In this document: positions 1 to 7,913 of the stretch, piece by piece
Layout: each line of letters begins with the position of its first letter
Position numbering within the stretch: position 1 is the stretch's first letter
DNA from: Paenibacillus radicibacter
GTDB taxonomy: Bacteria; Bacillota; Bacilli; Paenibacillales; NBRC-103111
Direction: 5' to 3'
Assembly (NCBI RefSeq): GCF_024721995.1
Contig: NZ_JANQBC010000003.1
Location: 124,001 to 188,000 of the forward strand
Length of the DNA: 64,000 bases
The notes under the pieces: generated by a model
Seen by the model: the letters and a program-made list of their open reading frames with translations, nothing else
Told to the model about the DNA's origin: nothing
Databases searched by the model: none
Program-made: the position numbers and the translations under genes

Positions 1-1331
1 GTCAGGTAATTGTTGAGAAAGCGCGTAATGGAGGTGGATTTACGAACTTCTCTTGGCCGTTTCCTGGTACAGATCGATTAGAACCGAAAGTGACGTATTC
101 CGAGAAAGATCCAAATTGGGGATGGATTATTAATGCGGGCTCATTCGAGAGTGATTACAACCATGGTCAAAAGACTATCTTGTACACCATCATTATCTCT
201 TCACTTCTATGCAGTGTACTTGGCGGAGTGATTGCTTTCTTCTTCTCCAGGCATCTAGTCAAACCACTTCAGCGCATTAATGACAGCTTCAAACTCGTTG
301 CTAGTGGCGACCTTACAGCTCCTATTGATCTACAGCCTTGGCGTAAAGATGAAATCGGTCATGTCATGGCAGGCTTTACCGAGATGAATGGGCAGATCAA
401 GAAACTTGTCACCCATATTCAGTCTAGCAGTTCACATGTTTCAACGGCATCCGACCATTTGAATTTATCGGTTACGGACACTTCTGCTGCTTCCAAACAT
501 ATTGCAGCAGCCATTCAAGAAATTGCTACAAGCGGTGAGAATCAGGCTAACCAATCGGTTGAAAGTGCGATTGCAGCTGAAGAGATGGCAGAAGGCATCA
601 AACGTATTGCATCCTCTTCCACAATAGCCTTTGACACATCCGCTCAATCAGCAGAACAAGTCGAAGTCGGTCAAAGTTCACTACAGCGTTCAATGAATCA
701 AATGCACACCATCCAAAATCGCGTAGGTGGTATTTCGCAGCTAGTCGAGCATCTGCATGAACGCTCTGGTCAGATTGAACAGATGGTTAGCACAATTACA
801 CGGATTTCAACGCAGACAAATTTATTAGCCCTTAATGCCTCCATCGAAGCCGCACACGCAGGTGAACATGGTAAAGGCTTTGCTGTTGTCGCACTTGAAG
901 TACGTAAACTTGCTGAACAATCCAATTCCACTTCCAAGCATGTGAATGAGATTGTATTGGCGATTCAAAGTGACATTCAATCCATCGTTGCAGCCATGAA
1001 CAGCACACAGCAAGAAACTCAGAGCGGTATCGTACTCATCCAAGAGACGCAAGCAGCTTTCCAAGAAATCGTTCATGCTACCAAACAAGTTGTCATGCAG
1101 ATTGAAGAGGCATCGGCTGCAGCTGAGCAAATGTCTGCAAGCACATCACAAATTTCTTCATCCATCGACCATATTGCGAACTTATCTGGAGAGACACTCG
1201 CTTCTACCCAGAACATTCTAGCTGCCGCTCAAGAACAGCTCACAAGTCTAGAAAATATGTCCTCAGACAGTCAATCGATGAAACAGCTAGCACACGAATT
1301 ACAAGAAATAATTAGTCGTTTTAAGGTATAA
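1..1331 (+). CDS. Methyl-accepting chemotaxis protein, 5' end outside window
   Basis: The reading frame is open from base 3, so the start codon lies upstream of the window; the GTG at 90 is internal. The visible part has the end of an extracellular Cache-type sensor domain (a [13 protein letters not shown] segment followed by WGWIINAG), one transmembrane helix, a HAMP region (after [10 protein letters not shown]) and a long MCP signalling helix. The hairpin tip reads [18 protein letters not shown], close to the family consensus, with Leu where Asp is usual. It should be a membrane chemoreceptor that passes ligand binding to CheA/CheW. No chemotaxis partner genes are adjacent. Family certain, ligand unknown. 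Confidence 0.95.
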   Translation, partial: QVIVEKARNGGGFTNFSWPFPGTDRLEPKVTYSEKDPNWGWIINAGSFESDYNHGQKTILYTIIISSLLCSVLGGVIAFFFSRHLVKPLQRINDSFKLVASGDLTAPIDLQPWRKDEIGHVMAGFTEMNGQIKKLVTHIQSSSSHVSTASDHLNLSVTDTSAASKHIAAAIQEIATSGENQANQSVESAIAAEEMAEGIKRIASSSTIAFDTSAQSAEQVEVGQSSLQRSMNQMHTIQNRVGGISQLVEHLHERSGQIEQMVSTITRISTQTNLLALNASIEAAHAGEHGKGFAVVALEVRKLAEQSNSTSKHVNEIVLAIQSDIQSIVAAMNSTQQETQSGIVLIQETQAAFQEIVHATKQVVMQIEEASAAAEQMSASTSQISSSIDHIANLSGETLASTQNILAAAQEQLTSLENMSSDSQSMKQLAHELQEIISRFKV

Positions 1332-1345
1332 ATATACATTTCTCA

Positions 1346-1380
1346 AAGCACTTGGCACGATTTTTGCCAGGTGCTTATTT
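1346..1380 (+). terminator. Hairpin after the chemoreceptor gene
   Basis: Arms 1346-1357 and 1365-1376 pair over 12 positions with one G-T pair, starting 15 bases after the stop codon. The tail is only moderately T-rich (ATTT then C), so it is a weak terminator by sequence. The same bases contain a sigma-54-like -24/-12 element, listed separately. Confidence 0.6.
1352..1367 (+). promoter_or_regulatory. Candidate sigma-54 (SigL) -24/-12 promoter upstream of glutamate dehydrogenase
   Basis: TTGGCAC-N5-TTGC, with GG and GC exactly 10 bases apart, matches the sigma-54 core promoter pattern. In B. subtilis the catabolic glutamate dehydrogenase rocG is transcribed by SigL with the activator RocR (established knowledge), so the location is meaningful. 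The transcript leader would be about 210 bases. The element coincides with the hairpin after the chemoreceptor gene, so chance resemblance is possible. Confidence 0.4.
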
Positions 1381-1406
1381 CAAACAAACCCTTACCCCGC
1401 TTCATT

Positions 1407-1420
1407 TGTAACCGTTTTCT
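1407..1420 (+). promoter_or_regulatory. Candidate CcpA site (cre) upstream of glutamate dehydrogenase
   Basis: TGTAACCGTTTTCT matches the cre consensus TGWAANCGNTNWCA at 10 of 11 defined positions; only the last base differs. Catabolite repression of catabolic glutamate dehydrogenase is known in B. subtilis. The site is 167 bases before the chosen start codon. Confidence 0.45.
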
Positions 1421-1432
1421 GAATTTTATGAT

Positions 1433-1467
1433 AAATATTGCTTATGTTTATGAAAACAATAATTAAT
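1433..1467 (+). promoter_or_regulatory. Inverted repeat shared with the malic enzyme upstream region
   Basis: AAATATTG (1433-1440) and CAATAATT (1457-1464) form an inverted repeat with one mismatch. The overlapping 17-mer TGAAAACAATAATTAAT (1451-1467) recurs exactly at 41467-41483. In both places the 17-mer begins 136-137 bases before the start codon. Probably a binding site for a common regulator; which one cannot be told from the sequence. Confidence 0.5.
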
Positions 1468-1586
1468 TTCCCTAATGGAGGATTGCTAACATATAATGTG
1501 AATCAATCGAATCCGTTAAAGCACTAAAGAATAATTTTATTTCAATATACAATCCTAATGAACGAGAAGAAAGGTTGGTAATCCCT

Positions 1587-2849
1587 ATGCAAACAACTGT
1601 TAACAACACAGAATCCTTGAACCCTTTTGAAATCGCACAGAAACAAATCGACACAGCAAGCGCACTTCTTAACTTACCGCAATCCGCTATCGACATTCTC
1701 AAAAGACCCAAGCGTGTACTTACGGTAAACTTCCCTGTGAAAATGGACGATGGCAGCGTTCGCGTATTCGAAGGCTACCGTTCCCAACACAACAATGCAA
1801 TCGGCCCGACTAAAGGCGGCATTCGCTTCCACCCGGACGTAACACTTGATGAAGTAAAAGCACTATCCATGTGGATGTCCTTCAAGTGCGGTGTGGTTGG
1901 TCTTCCTTACGGTGGTGGTAAAGGCGGCGTTATCTGTGATCCTCACGATTTCAGCAAAGGTGAGCTAGAGCGTGTAAGCCGTGGCTTCATGGAAGCAATC
2001 GCAGATATCGTAGGACCGGAAACGGATATTCCTGCACCAGACGTGTATACAACACCTCAAATCATGGGTTGGATGATGGACACTTATAGCCGTCTTAAAG
2101 GCGTACATTCCCCAGGTGTCATTACAGGCAAACCGCTTATTCTTGGTGGTTCCAAAGGTCGTAACGAAGCAACAGCTCGCGGTTGTGTCTACACAATTAT
2201 TGAGGCATTAAAAGAAGTTGGACGTGAACCTGCTGGTGCTACGGTTGCTGTCCAAGGATTCGGTAACGCAGGTCGTATTGCAGCGAACTTGCTTGCTGAA
2301 CTAGGTTGCAAAGTCGTTGCAGTTAGTGACTCCAAAGGCGGTATCTATAACCCTGCTGGTCTTGATGTTGAAGCAATCGGTCAATTGAAAGACACAGCTT
2401 CCATCCTTGATTACGGCAAAGAATACCACATCACGAATCACGATTTACTTGAGCTTGAAGTGGATATCTTGATTCCAGCTGCACTTGAGAACGTAATTAC
2501 ACTTTCGAATGCAGACAACATCAAGGCGAAGATCGTAGCCGAAGCCGCGAATGGTCCAACGACTCCAGATGCTGACAAAATTTTGTTCGGCAAAGGCATT
2601 GTTGTTATCCCTGATATCTTGGCGAATGCAGGCGGCGTATCCGTATCCTACTTCGAGTGGGTACAGAACCTCATGAACTTCTACTGGTCCGAAGAAGAAG
2701 TGAACGAGAAGCTAGGTGTGAAGATGGTTTCTTCTTACCAAGCCGTTAGCAAACTTGCTAACGAATACAGCACAGATCTTCGTACAGCAGCTTACATGAT
2801 CTCGCTTAAGCGTATTACGGAAGCGATGCAAGCTCGCGGTTGGGTGTAA
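1587..2849 (+). CDS. NAD-type glutamate dehydrogenase (RocG/GudB family), 420 aa
   Basis: Catalyses oxidative deamination of glutamate to 2-oxoglutarate and ammonium, linking amino-acid catabolism to the citric acid cycle. The Glu/Leu/Phe/Val dehydrogenase signature is intact: the substrate-binding lysine in MSFKCG and the catalytic lysine in LPYGGGKGG (about residue 112), then a Rossmann nucleotide-binding segment (AVQGFGNAG). Length is normal. The frame also opens at a TTG at 1575, but AGAAAGG ends directly before it; ATG 1587 with 12-base spacing is the better start. Upstream lie a sigma-54-like element, a cre-like site and an inverted repeat shared with malic enzyme, which suits a catabolic role. 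RocG and GudB cannot be told apart here. Confidence 0.95.
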   Translation: MQTTVNNTESLNPFEIAQKQIDTASALLNLPQSAIDILKRPKRVLTVNFPVKMDDGSVRVFEGYRSQHNNAIGPTKGGIRFHPDVTLDEVKALSMWMSFKCGVVGLPYGGGKGGVICDPHDFSKGELERVSRGFMEAIADIVGPETDIPAPDVYTTPQIMGWMMDTYSRLKGVHSPGVITGKPLILGGSKGRNEATARGCVYTIIEALKEVGREPAGATVAVQGFGNAGRIAANLLAELGCKVVAVSDSKGGIYNPAGLDVEAIGQLKDTASILDYGKEYHITNHDLLELEVDILIPAALENVITLSNADNIKAKIVAEAANGPTTPDADKILFGKGIVVIPDILANAGGVSVSYFEWVQNLMNFYWSEEEVNEKLGVKMVSSYQAVSKLANEYSTDLRTAAYMISLKRITEAMQARGWV

Positions 2850-2874
2850 GATAATAATTCAATAGACATGATAG

Positions 2875-2912
2875 AAGCAGCTTCCAGTACGATTTAGGGA
2901 GCTGCTTTATTG
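2875..2912 (+). terminator. Terminator of glutamate dehydrogenase gene
   Basis: AAGCAGCTTCC and GGGAGCTGCTT (2875-2885 and 2897-2907) pair with one G-T pair, followed by TATTGTG, 25 bases after the stop codon. Confidence 0.65.
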
Positions 2913-2917
2913 TGTGA

Positions 2918-3049
2918 GGAGGAGTCAGTATTTTTGATCCACGTAATCAACCTTCCATGCGTGTTGCCGAGAAGATTGGATTTACCGTAGAGAAAGAGAC
3001 ATTCATTTTCGGTAAAGATCACCTAATCTACTCTAGCCAATCTTCTTAA
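2918..3049 (+). pseudogene. C-terminal remnant of a GNAT acetyltransferase
   Basis: Translation in this frame gives FDPRNQPSMRVAEKIGF, then VEKETFIFGKDHLIY and a stop at 3047-3049. N-x-x-S-x-x-x-A-E-K-x-G-F is the typical last helix and strand of GNAT acetyltransferases. An in-frame stop lies just upstream at 2915, there is no start codon, and the rest of the domain is missing. It sits between the glutamate dehydrogenase terminator and a complete GNAT gene on the other strand. I infer a decayed gene left by deletion. Confidence 0.6.
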
Positions 3050-3059
3050 AAATAGGAAA

Positions 3060-3081
3060 TAAAAAAAGGGCGGCTTCCGCC
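3060..3081 (-). terminator. Terminator of the GNAT gene
   Basis: On the minus strand GGCGG-AAG-CCGCC is followed by a run of seven T. The stem begins at the stop codon of the acetyltransferase gene. Confidence 0.75.
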
Positions 3082-3581
3082 TACCCCACCCGCTTGCCTA
3101 CAATGACCAAATCCCGCTCCACGCTATCAAGTACAGCGACACGTGGGAAATGACCCCAGCGCTCGAAGCCGTATTTTTCAAACAACTTTAAGCTTGGCTC
3201 GTTATGTCCAAAAATAAATCCGAGAATCGTATGTACATCAAGCGTCGCACACGCACTTATTGTAAACTCTAGGAACCGTCTACCTAAACCTTGTCCACGA
3301 AACTGCTCTGACACATAGATACTAATCTCTACCGTTCCGAGATAAGCAGGTCTGCCGTAGAAGGATTGAAAGCTAATCCAGCCACAAATTTGACCCTCGA
3401 TCTCACCCACCCAAAGCGGACGAAGATCATTCGTATGCGCATGGAACCACGGCAGGCGACTTTCCACCGTTACAGGCTGCGTATCTGCCGTCACCATCCG
3501 CCCGGCAATCGTCGAGTTGTAAATCTCAACAATCGCAGGGAGGTCCTCAATCTGTGCATACCTCATTGTTAAATCACTCAT
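3081..3581 (-). CDS. GNAT N-acetyltransferase, phosphinothricin-acetyltransferase-like
   Basis: A single GNAT domain: RYAQIEDLPAIVEIYN at the N-terminus, acetyl-CoA loop QFRGQGLGRRFL, and C-terminal HNEPSLKLFEKYGFERWG. The pattern fits the PAT/YwnH branch that acetylates amino groups of small molecules (known for the family); the substrate is not predictable. The frame opens at ATG 3590, but GGGAGG lies only two bases before it. ATG 3581 has 11-base spacing and gives MSDLTMRYAQ, so I prefer it. Convergent with the GNAT remnant at 2918-3049. Confidence 0.85.
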   Translation of the reverse strand: MSDLTMRYAQIEDLPAIVEIYNSTIAGRMVTADTQPVTVESRLPWFHAHTNDLRPLWVGEIEGQICGWISFQSFYGRPAYLGTVEISIYVSEQFRGQGLGRRFLEFTISACATLDVHTILGFIFGHNEPSLKLFEKYGFERWGHFPRVAVLDSVERDLVIVGKRVG

Positions 3582-3618
3582 TATGTCCATAGCCTCCCAT
3601 CAAGCAATCTCGCTGCTC

Positions 3619-4092
3619 CTATACATAATGACTTCGCAGTTCCTTCGTCGGTCGATTCGCTGGATAGCCATACTTCGCTCGATAGGCTTTACGCTGCGCA
3701 GTAAAATCCCACCACTGCTTCTTGCTATCCGGATGGTTCGCATAGTGGACAATGAGTCGGAACTGATCCTCCAAGCAAGGGTCCATCCAACCACCGCGCA
3801 TGAGCTCGAATCGATTCACCAGATCTGCTCCGTCCTCATCTTTTAGCTCTGCCAGCTCATAGTAACCGAGATCAACTAAATCCTGCGCAAACATTGGCCC
3901 CACTGATGGAACCCGCTGAAAAGTAGCCAATGCCACGAGATCCCGCGCCCGCTTATAAGGAACTTCCAACATACTACTAAGTACATCAGGATTCAAAGAA
4001 CCGATATCACTTAATAACAATTTGTTCTTCCGCAGCCGACTACGCTCATCAGCACTCAAATTTAACTTAGGCGATTTACTCTTCATCGGCAT
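3619..4092 (-). CDS. Helix-hairpin-helix 'pathogenicity locus' (Cdd1-like) protein
   Basis: About 157 residues, basic at the start (KSKSPKLNLSADERSRLRKNK), then helix-hairpin-helix-like segments (VPYKRARDLVALATFQRVPSVGP and DLVDLGYYELAEL) as in the Cdd1 family, and a conserved-looking tail KKQWWDFTAQRKAYRAKYGY. The family name comes from C. difficile and the function is unknown; HhH motifs usually contact DNA non-specifically. The start overlaps the stop of the upstream vanW-like gene (TGATG), so translation is probably coupled. GTG 4095 is an alternative start. Family call fairly sure, role unknown. Confidence 0.75.
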   Translation of the reverse strand: MPMKSKSPKLNLSADERSRLRKNKLLLSDIGSLNPDVLSSMLEVPYKRARDLVALATFQRVPSVGPMFAQDLVDLGYYELAELKDEDGADLVNRFELMRGGWMDPCLEDQFRLIVHYANHPDSKKQWWDFTAQRKAYRAKYGYPANRPTKELRSHYV

Positions 4093-4886
4093 CACACCAC
4101 TTCCACCTCATACTTCACCTCTGAGAAGTTCGCAATGAGCATCTCTTCTTTGATCGTGTTTCCCGTTCTCTTATCAATCACATCGCGCCAAATCTCGTTC
4201 TCTCGATAGGTCTTCTCCCCAACGCGAGAGAAACGATGCTTCTTCTCCTTAATGTGATACGAATAACACAGCTGTTGATCGCTAAACACGACTCCCCTTA
4301 GATGTTCATCCGTCAGCCATACGCGAAATTGAAAGGTTTGGTCAGTCGGATTGTGCATCCGCAAATCGATATAGTTATAGAATACACTAGCCCCACTGCC
4401 AAAAGGAAGCACGCGATGATCATCTGGAAACGGGTCAAAATGATGATGGTGACGCTCCACAATTTGAAGGGGTGTATGCAGTCCCATCCAATAGAGCAGA
4501 TTGGCAAGTTGGCAGATGCCCCCACCTACTCCCGTTATCACTTTCCCTTGTGAGAGGAGCAAGCCCTTGATATAGCCACGTTTGGCTGTCGTCTTGCCGA
4601 CTAGCTTCCAGAATGAGAAAGTCTCACCTGGACGAATACATACCCCATTCAACTGTTTCACAGCCAATTGTAAATTGATGATCTTGTTCTCCTGCAACAT
4701 CGGGTCGGATTGTCCAAGCTTCCTACGAAGTAGGGATTGATGCTTTTTACACGAGTATGGTAAATCTTTATGGACTAAATCACGAGCAAATTTGTTCCTT
4801 GAGATTAAATCTCGCAAACTACGCGTCAGTTGGAACTGTTTAATCCGCGCATGATAAAAGACAGGGTGCAATTCAGACAGTTTCAC
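4092..4886 (-). CDS. VanW family protein
   Basis: 264 residues with the VanW core: GVCIRPGETFSFWKLVGKTT, then a glycine-rich GVGGGICQLANLLYWMGL and the histidine cluster ERHHHHFDPFPDDH. VanW proteins were named after accessory genes of vancomycin-resistance clusters; their biochemical role is not settled. No signal peptide or membrane helix is visible, so a cytoplasmic location is likely. No van ligase, VanX or VanS/R genes are nearby, so I infer no resistance. The start is a GTG behind GGAGGG (spacing 6). First gene of a two-gene unit with the Cdd1-like gene. Confidence 0.85.
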   Translation of the reverse strand: MKLSELHPVFYHARIKQFQLTRSLRDLISRNKFARDLVHKDLPYSCKKHQSLLRRKLGQSDPMLQENKIINLQLAVKQLNGVCIRPGETFSFWKLVGKTTAKRGYIKGLLLSQGKVITGVGGGICQLANLLYWMGLHTPLQIVERHHHHFDPFPDDHRVLPFGSGASVFYNYIDLRMHNPTDQTFQFRVWLTDEHLRGVVFSDQQLCYSYHIKEKKHRFSRVGEKTYRENEIWRDVIDKRTGNTIKEEMLIANFSEVKYEVEVV

Positions 4887-4926
4887 ACCAGATCCCTCCT
4901 ACTTTTCTTGCTTTACGCAAGTTTCT

Positions 4927-5691
4927 CTATACAAAATGTTGGTGAAGCGATCCTCCGCCATCCATTGTCATGCAGGCACCATTGATATAATCCGCTTCCT
5001 TGGAAAATAAAAAGGCTGCCAGTCCCGCAATTTCTTCTGGAGTACCTAATCTACCAAGTGGCACACCTCTAAGCATACGCTCGCCAGCTTCAGCAGATGC
5101 CACTAATTTCTCCGCTCCACCTGTGCGTTCAATCATTCCCGGTGCAATCGCATTAACGCGAATCCCATACTTATGTCCCCACTCCACAGCAAGCGTGCGT
5201 GTCATCGCCAGAACTCCAGCTTTTGCACTCGCCGAATGAATCACACCTGGTCCTGCATCCCATGCGTAGGTTGCAACCATGTTAAGGATACTGCCGCGAA
5301 TCCCTTCCGCAATCCAATACTTGCCGACTGCCGAACTGCAATAGAACGTGCCATTGAGCACAATATTAATGACCGAATTCCATCCGTTTATCGATAGATC
5401 CTCTGCTGCAACTAGGAAATTACCTGCTGCATTGTTGACTAAGTAATCAATTGTTCCATAAGCATTAACCGTCTCTTGTACCATGCGCTGTACATCTTCA
5501 GGGTTTCTAACATCCATCACTACACCTAATACTTGACCCGGATAAGTCTCTATCTCTACCTTCGCAGCTTCCAATTTCTCTTGCGTTCTTCCCGTAATCA
5601 CAACTTTAGCTCCATCTGTCGCGAAGCGCTGCGCCATCGCCTTGCCCATTCCACTAGAACCGCCTGTCACAATCACAACTTTATCTTTCAT
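4927..5691 (-). CDS. fadH: 2,4-dienoyl-CoA reductase (short-chain dehydrogenase)
   Basis: 254 residues; reduces 2,4-dienoyl-CoA intermediates with NADPH during beta-oxidation of unsaturated fatty acids. The N-terminal cofactor motif TGGSSGMG and NNAAG (86-90) are present. The usual YxxxK is replaced by SxxxK (Ser153, Lys157), and a Tyr sits 15 residues before the lysine (Tyr142). That is the arrangement known from mitochondrial dienoyl-CoA reductase (Tyr199/Ser210/Lys214), so this is a dienoyl reductase rather than a generic SDR with a damaged site. GGAGGGG five bases before the ATG supports the start. No other beta-oxidation genes are adjacent. Confidence 0.9.
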   Translation of the reverse strand: MKDKVVIVTGGSSGMGKAMAQRFATDGAKVVITGRTQEKLEAAKVEIETYPGQVLGVVMDVRNPEDVQRMVQETVNAYGTIDYLVNNAAGNFLVAAEDLSINGWNSVINIVLNGTFYCSSAVGKYWIAEGIRGSILNMVATYAWDAGPGVIHSASAKAGVLAMTRTLAVEWGHKYGIRVNAIAPGMIERTGGAEKLVASAEAGERMLRGVPLGRLGTPEEIAGLAAFLFSKEADYINGACMTMDGGGSLHQHFV

Positions 5692-5871
5692 TCATACCCC
5701 TCCGCTTGGATAAAATGGAATACATCACCATTTTAGTACAGAACAATCTATTTTTACAGATAAATGTTTACGCACTTTCTCAGAATAGGTTCTAGCACCC
5801 TAGTATTCGTCCAACCCTTTTTCCATTTTGTCCAATAGAATGGAGTAGGAATATAAATGGAGGAGATTTAT

Positions 5872-6546
5872 ATGGGTTGTCATAAAGGACGCATCAAGAA
5901 AGGATGTAAAAATGTCGTTGATATAAAAGTTGCTGGTGTACGCGGTAAAATCGGTCCACGTGGTCCGGTTGGTCCGACAGGTCCAACCGGACCTACTGGC
6001 GCAACCGGGGCGACAGGTCCATCTGGCGGTCCAATAGGGCCAACCGGTCCAACAGGGCCAGCAGGAGGTCCCGTCGGGGCTAGAGGTGCAGTAGGTGCTA
6101 CTGGACCAACAGGTCCTACTGGTGCTACTGGCACAAGTGGCTTATCCAACTTCCTCAGTGCTTCCAATGTGAACAACGGTGTTCTACTCTTGATGGCACA
6201 TCCTGTTCCATTTAATACACCCGGTGTCCAATTCGGTAACGTTATTCGGCAGATCGGGCCAACTACATTTAGCATCTCGCAGCCTGGTTATTACAAGGTT
6301 GATTTCACCTTATATACTGCAGTTCTAAGCTTACTGGGTACAGTCACTGTTGAATTTACAGGCATGGCGACCCCGCACCCCGCAGGAAATCCATTCTCCC
6401 TAGCAGTTGCTGGTGTGGGACTTACTGGACAATTAATGTTCCAAGCTACCACGTCAGGCACCATTCAACTGATTATCACCGGGATCGGATTAACACTTGC
6501 TGCAACGAACACGAATGCTATCATTATCATTGAGAAACTGGCTTGA
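5872..6546 (+). CDS. Collagen-like repeat protein with BclA-type C-terminal domain
   Basis: 224 residues. After a short Cys/Lys-rich start ([14 protein letters not shown]) there are about 22 Gly-X-Y triplets, mostly GPT and GAT, from roughly residue 22 to 92. A C-terminal globular domain of about 130 residues follows, rich in beta-forming sequence ([26 protein letters not shown]), like the trimeric jelly-roll domain of the Bacillus exosporium protein BclA. The triplet phase slips by one residue twice (PSGGPI, PAGGPV). No signal peptide is seen, as is usual for spore-surface proteins made in the mother cell. GGAGGAG six bases before ATG 5872 decides the start over the ATG at 5857. I saw no clear sigma-K promoter. 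Confidence 0.88.
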   Translation: MGCHKGRIKKGCKNVVDIKVAGVRGKIGPRGPVGPTGPTGPTGATGATGPSGGPIGPTGPTGPAGGPVGARGAVGATGPTGPTGATGTSGLSNFLSASNVNNGVLLLMAHPVPFNTPGVQFGNVIRQIGPTTFSISQPGYYKVDFTLYTAVLSLLGTVTVEFTGMATPHPAGNPFSLAVAGVGLTGQLMFQATTSGTIQLIITGIGLTLAATNTNAIIIIEKLA

Positions 6547-6558
6547 TTCAGCCCGAAC

Positions 6559-6597
6559 AAACAGCCCCAACTGCCGAGCGCGCAGTTGGGGCTGTTT
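6559..6597. terminator. Bidirectional terminator, 16-bp perfect stem
   Basis: Arms 6559-6574 and 6582-6597 are perfectly complementary with a 7-base loop, and each end runs into A or T bases. It lies between the convergent collagen-like and MFS genes. Confidence 0.85.
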
Positions 6598-6608
6598 CGA
6601 TAAACAAG

Positions 6609-7817
6609 TTAGAGAGGAAGATTACTCTGCATCACATCTTGCTTCTTTTCTTTTATGCCAATCGTAAGCAGAAGACTCGCAAGAACGAGAGCTAGCATGA
6701 GATAAACCGCATTTATCCATGTACTGCTACTACCTGTCACCATCTGCATTGCAGGAATGACAATCACACCGCCAAGATTACCTGCAAGCATCATCAGACC
6801 TGTCGCTTCACCTGCCTGCTTCTCTCCTGCGATTCGCTCTGTCATCGATAACAACATGGCATATCCCGGTAAGAAGAAAAATCCGAGCAGACTGCTCAGT
6901 ACGAGGAGTATCGTCACATCCCCTTGCGTACACAGCGGATAGATGAGTACCAATGCGGTTAAGCAACACAACTGCAAGAACGGTCGCTGCTTGCCGATTT
7001 TATCTGAGATTGCTGGAATAACACCCGCTCCTAGAATTCCTCCGATAATGAACGCCCCGCCTATCCAGCCCGCTTCCTCTGACGTAACTTGATAAGGTGC
7101 TAATATTTGTTCCAACCACGACGTCAATCCATTAAAGAAACCAAGTGCTGCAAATGCAATTACGCATATAAGCAATAATTGACGATCCCGTAATAATGGC
7201 AGCATACTACGCCAGCCACTTGCCTGCCCTCTCTTATCGATTTGTTCTTGAGATCCCTGTGGATTCGGATGTACGAATATCCAGAACAAGACTGTAAAGA
7301 ATACCGTTATTGCTGCAAAAATAAGCAAAGTCATCTGCAAATTCGTCGCTTCTACCAGAATAGGAGTGCCTGCAAGCGCAAGAGCCATACCAATGAACAT
7401 CCCCATCGTTCCGATCCCCGTTGCCATGGCTTGCTTGCTTCGTGGAAACCAATCCGTGACCAATTTCGTGATGCCATTGACTACATACGGCTGACCGATG
7501 GCGATACCGATCTGCCCAACGAGCAGCCAGTAAAAGTTAAAGTCCATGATGCGTACACAGGCAAATACCGCCATGAATATCCCGCCAATTCCAACAGCAA
7601 AGCGATACCCGCGTCGATCAATAACCATACCTGCATGTACAGACAGCAGCACATAAATAAGAGGAAACACGCTTAATAGCCAATTGATGTCCGCAGCCGA
7701 AGCCTGATAACGGGTTTCCAATTGACTAATAATAGGTGCAAAGTTTAGCCACAGCATCTGGCTAATTCCTGCAAGTGCGGTATAACACAGTAAGACGACC
7801 CAGCGATTCGATCTCAT
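6609..7817 (-). CDS. MFS transporter, FLVCR-like
   Basis: 402 residues with twelve predicted membrane segments. The start, WVVLLCYTALAGISQMLWLNFAPI, and the loop between helices 2 and 3 (GMVIDRRGYRFAVG) fit a major facilitator; the W-L-x-F-A-P pattern resembles the FLVCR/DIRC2 branch. Substrate unknown. AAGGGGG six bases before the ATG supports the start. It is followed by a bidirectional terminator and preceded by the GH88 gene on the same strand with 97 bases between, so it could be co-transcribed with it. A role in uptake of polysaccharide breakdown products is possible but only by position. Confidence 0.8.
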   Translation of the reverse strand: MRSNRWVVLLCYTALAGISQMLWLNFAPIISQLETRYQASAADINWLLSVFPLIYVLLSVHAGMVIDRRGYRFAVGIGGIFMAVFACVRIMDFNFYWLLVGQIGIAIGQPYVVNGITKLVTDWFPRSKQAMATGIGTMGMFIGMALALAGTPILVEATNLQMTLLIFAAITVFFTVLFWIFVHPNPQGSQEQIDKRGQASGWRSMLPLLRDRQLLLICVIAFAALGFFNGLTSWLEQILAPYQVTSEEAGWIGGAFIIGGILGAGVIPAISDKIGKQRPFLQLCCLTALVLIYPLCTQGDVTILLVLSSLLGFFFLPGYAMLLSMTERIAGEKQAGEATGLMMLAGNLGGVIVIPAMQMVTGSSSTWINAVYLMLALVLASLLLTIGIKEKKQDVMQSNLPL

Positions 7818-7913
7818 AGCGTTCCCCCTTATTCTTTTTTGGTAGATGCATACAAAAAGACTGCACTAATAACCAAATTATACCAATGCAGTCCAAGATT
7901 GTAATCTATAATT

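Noticed and set aside
4092-4886. VanW-like gene as part of a glycopeptide resistance cluster
   Set aside because: None of vanH, vanA/B-type ligase, vanX, vanR or vanS is near; VanW-family genes are common without resistance.
5880-6275. Long Pro/Gly/Val-rich reading frame antisense to the collagen-like gene
   Set aside because: It is the mirror of the repeated GGT-CC triplets; no ribosome binding site and no sensible protein.
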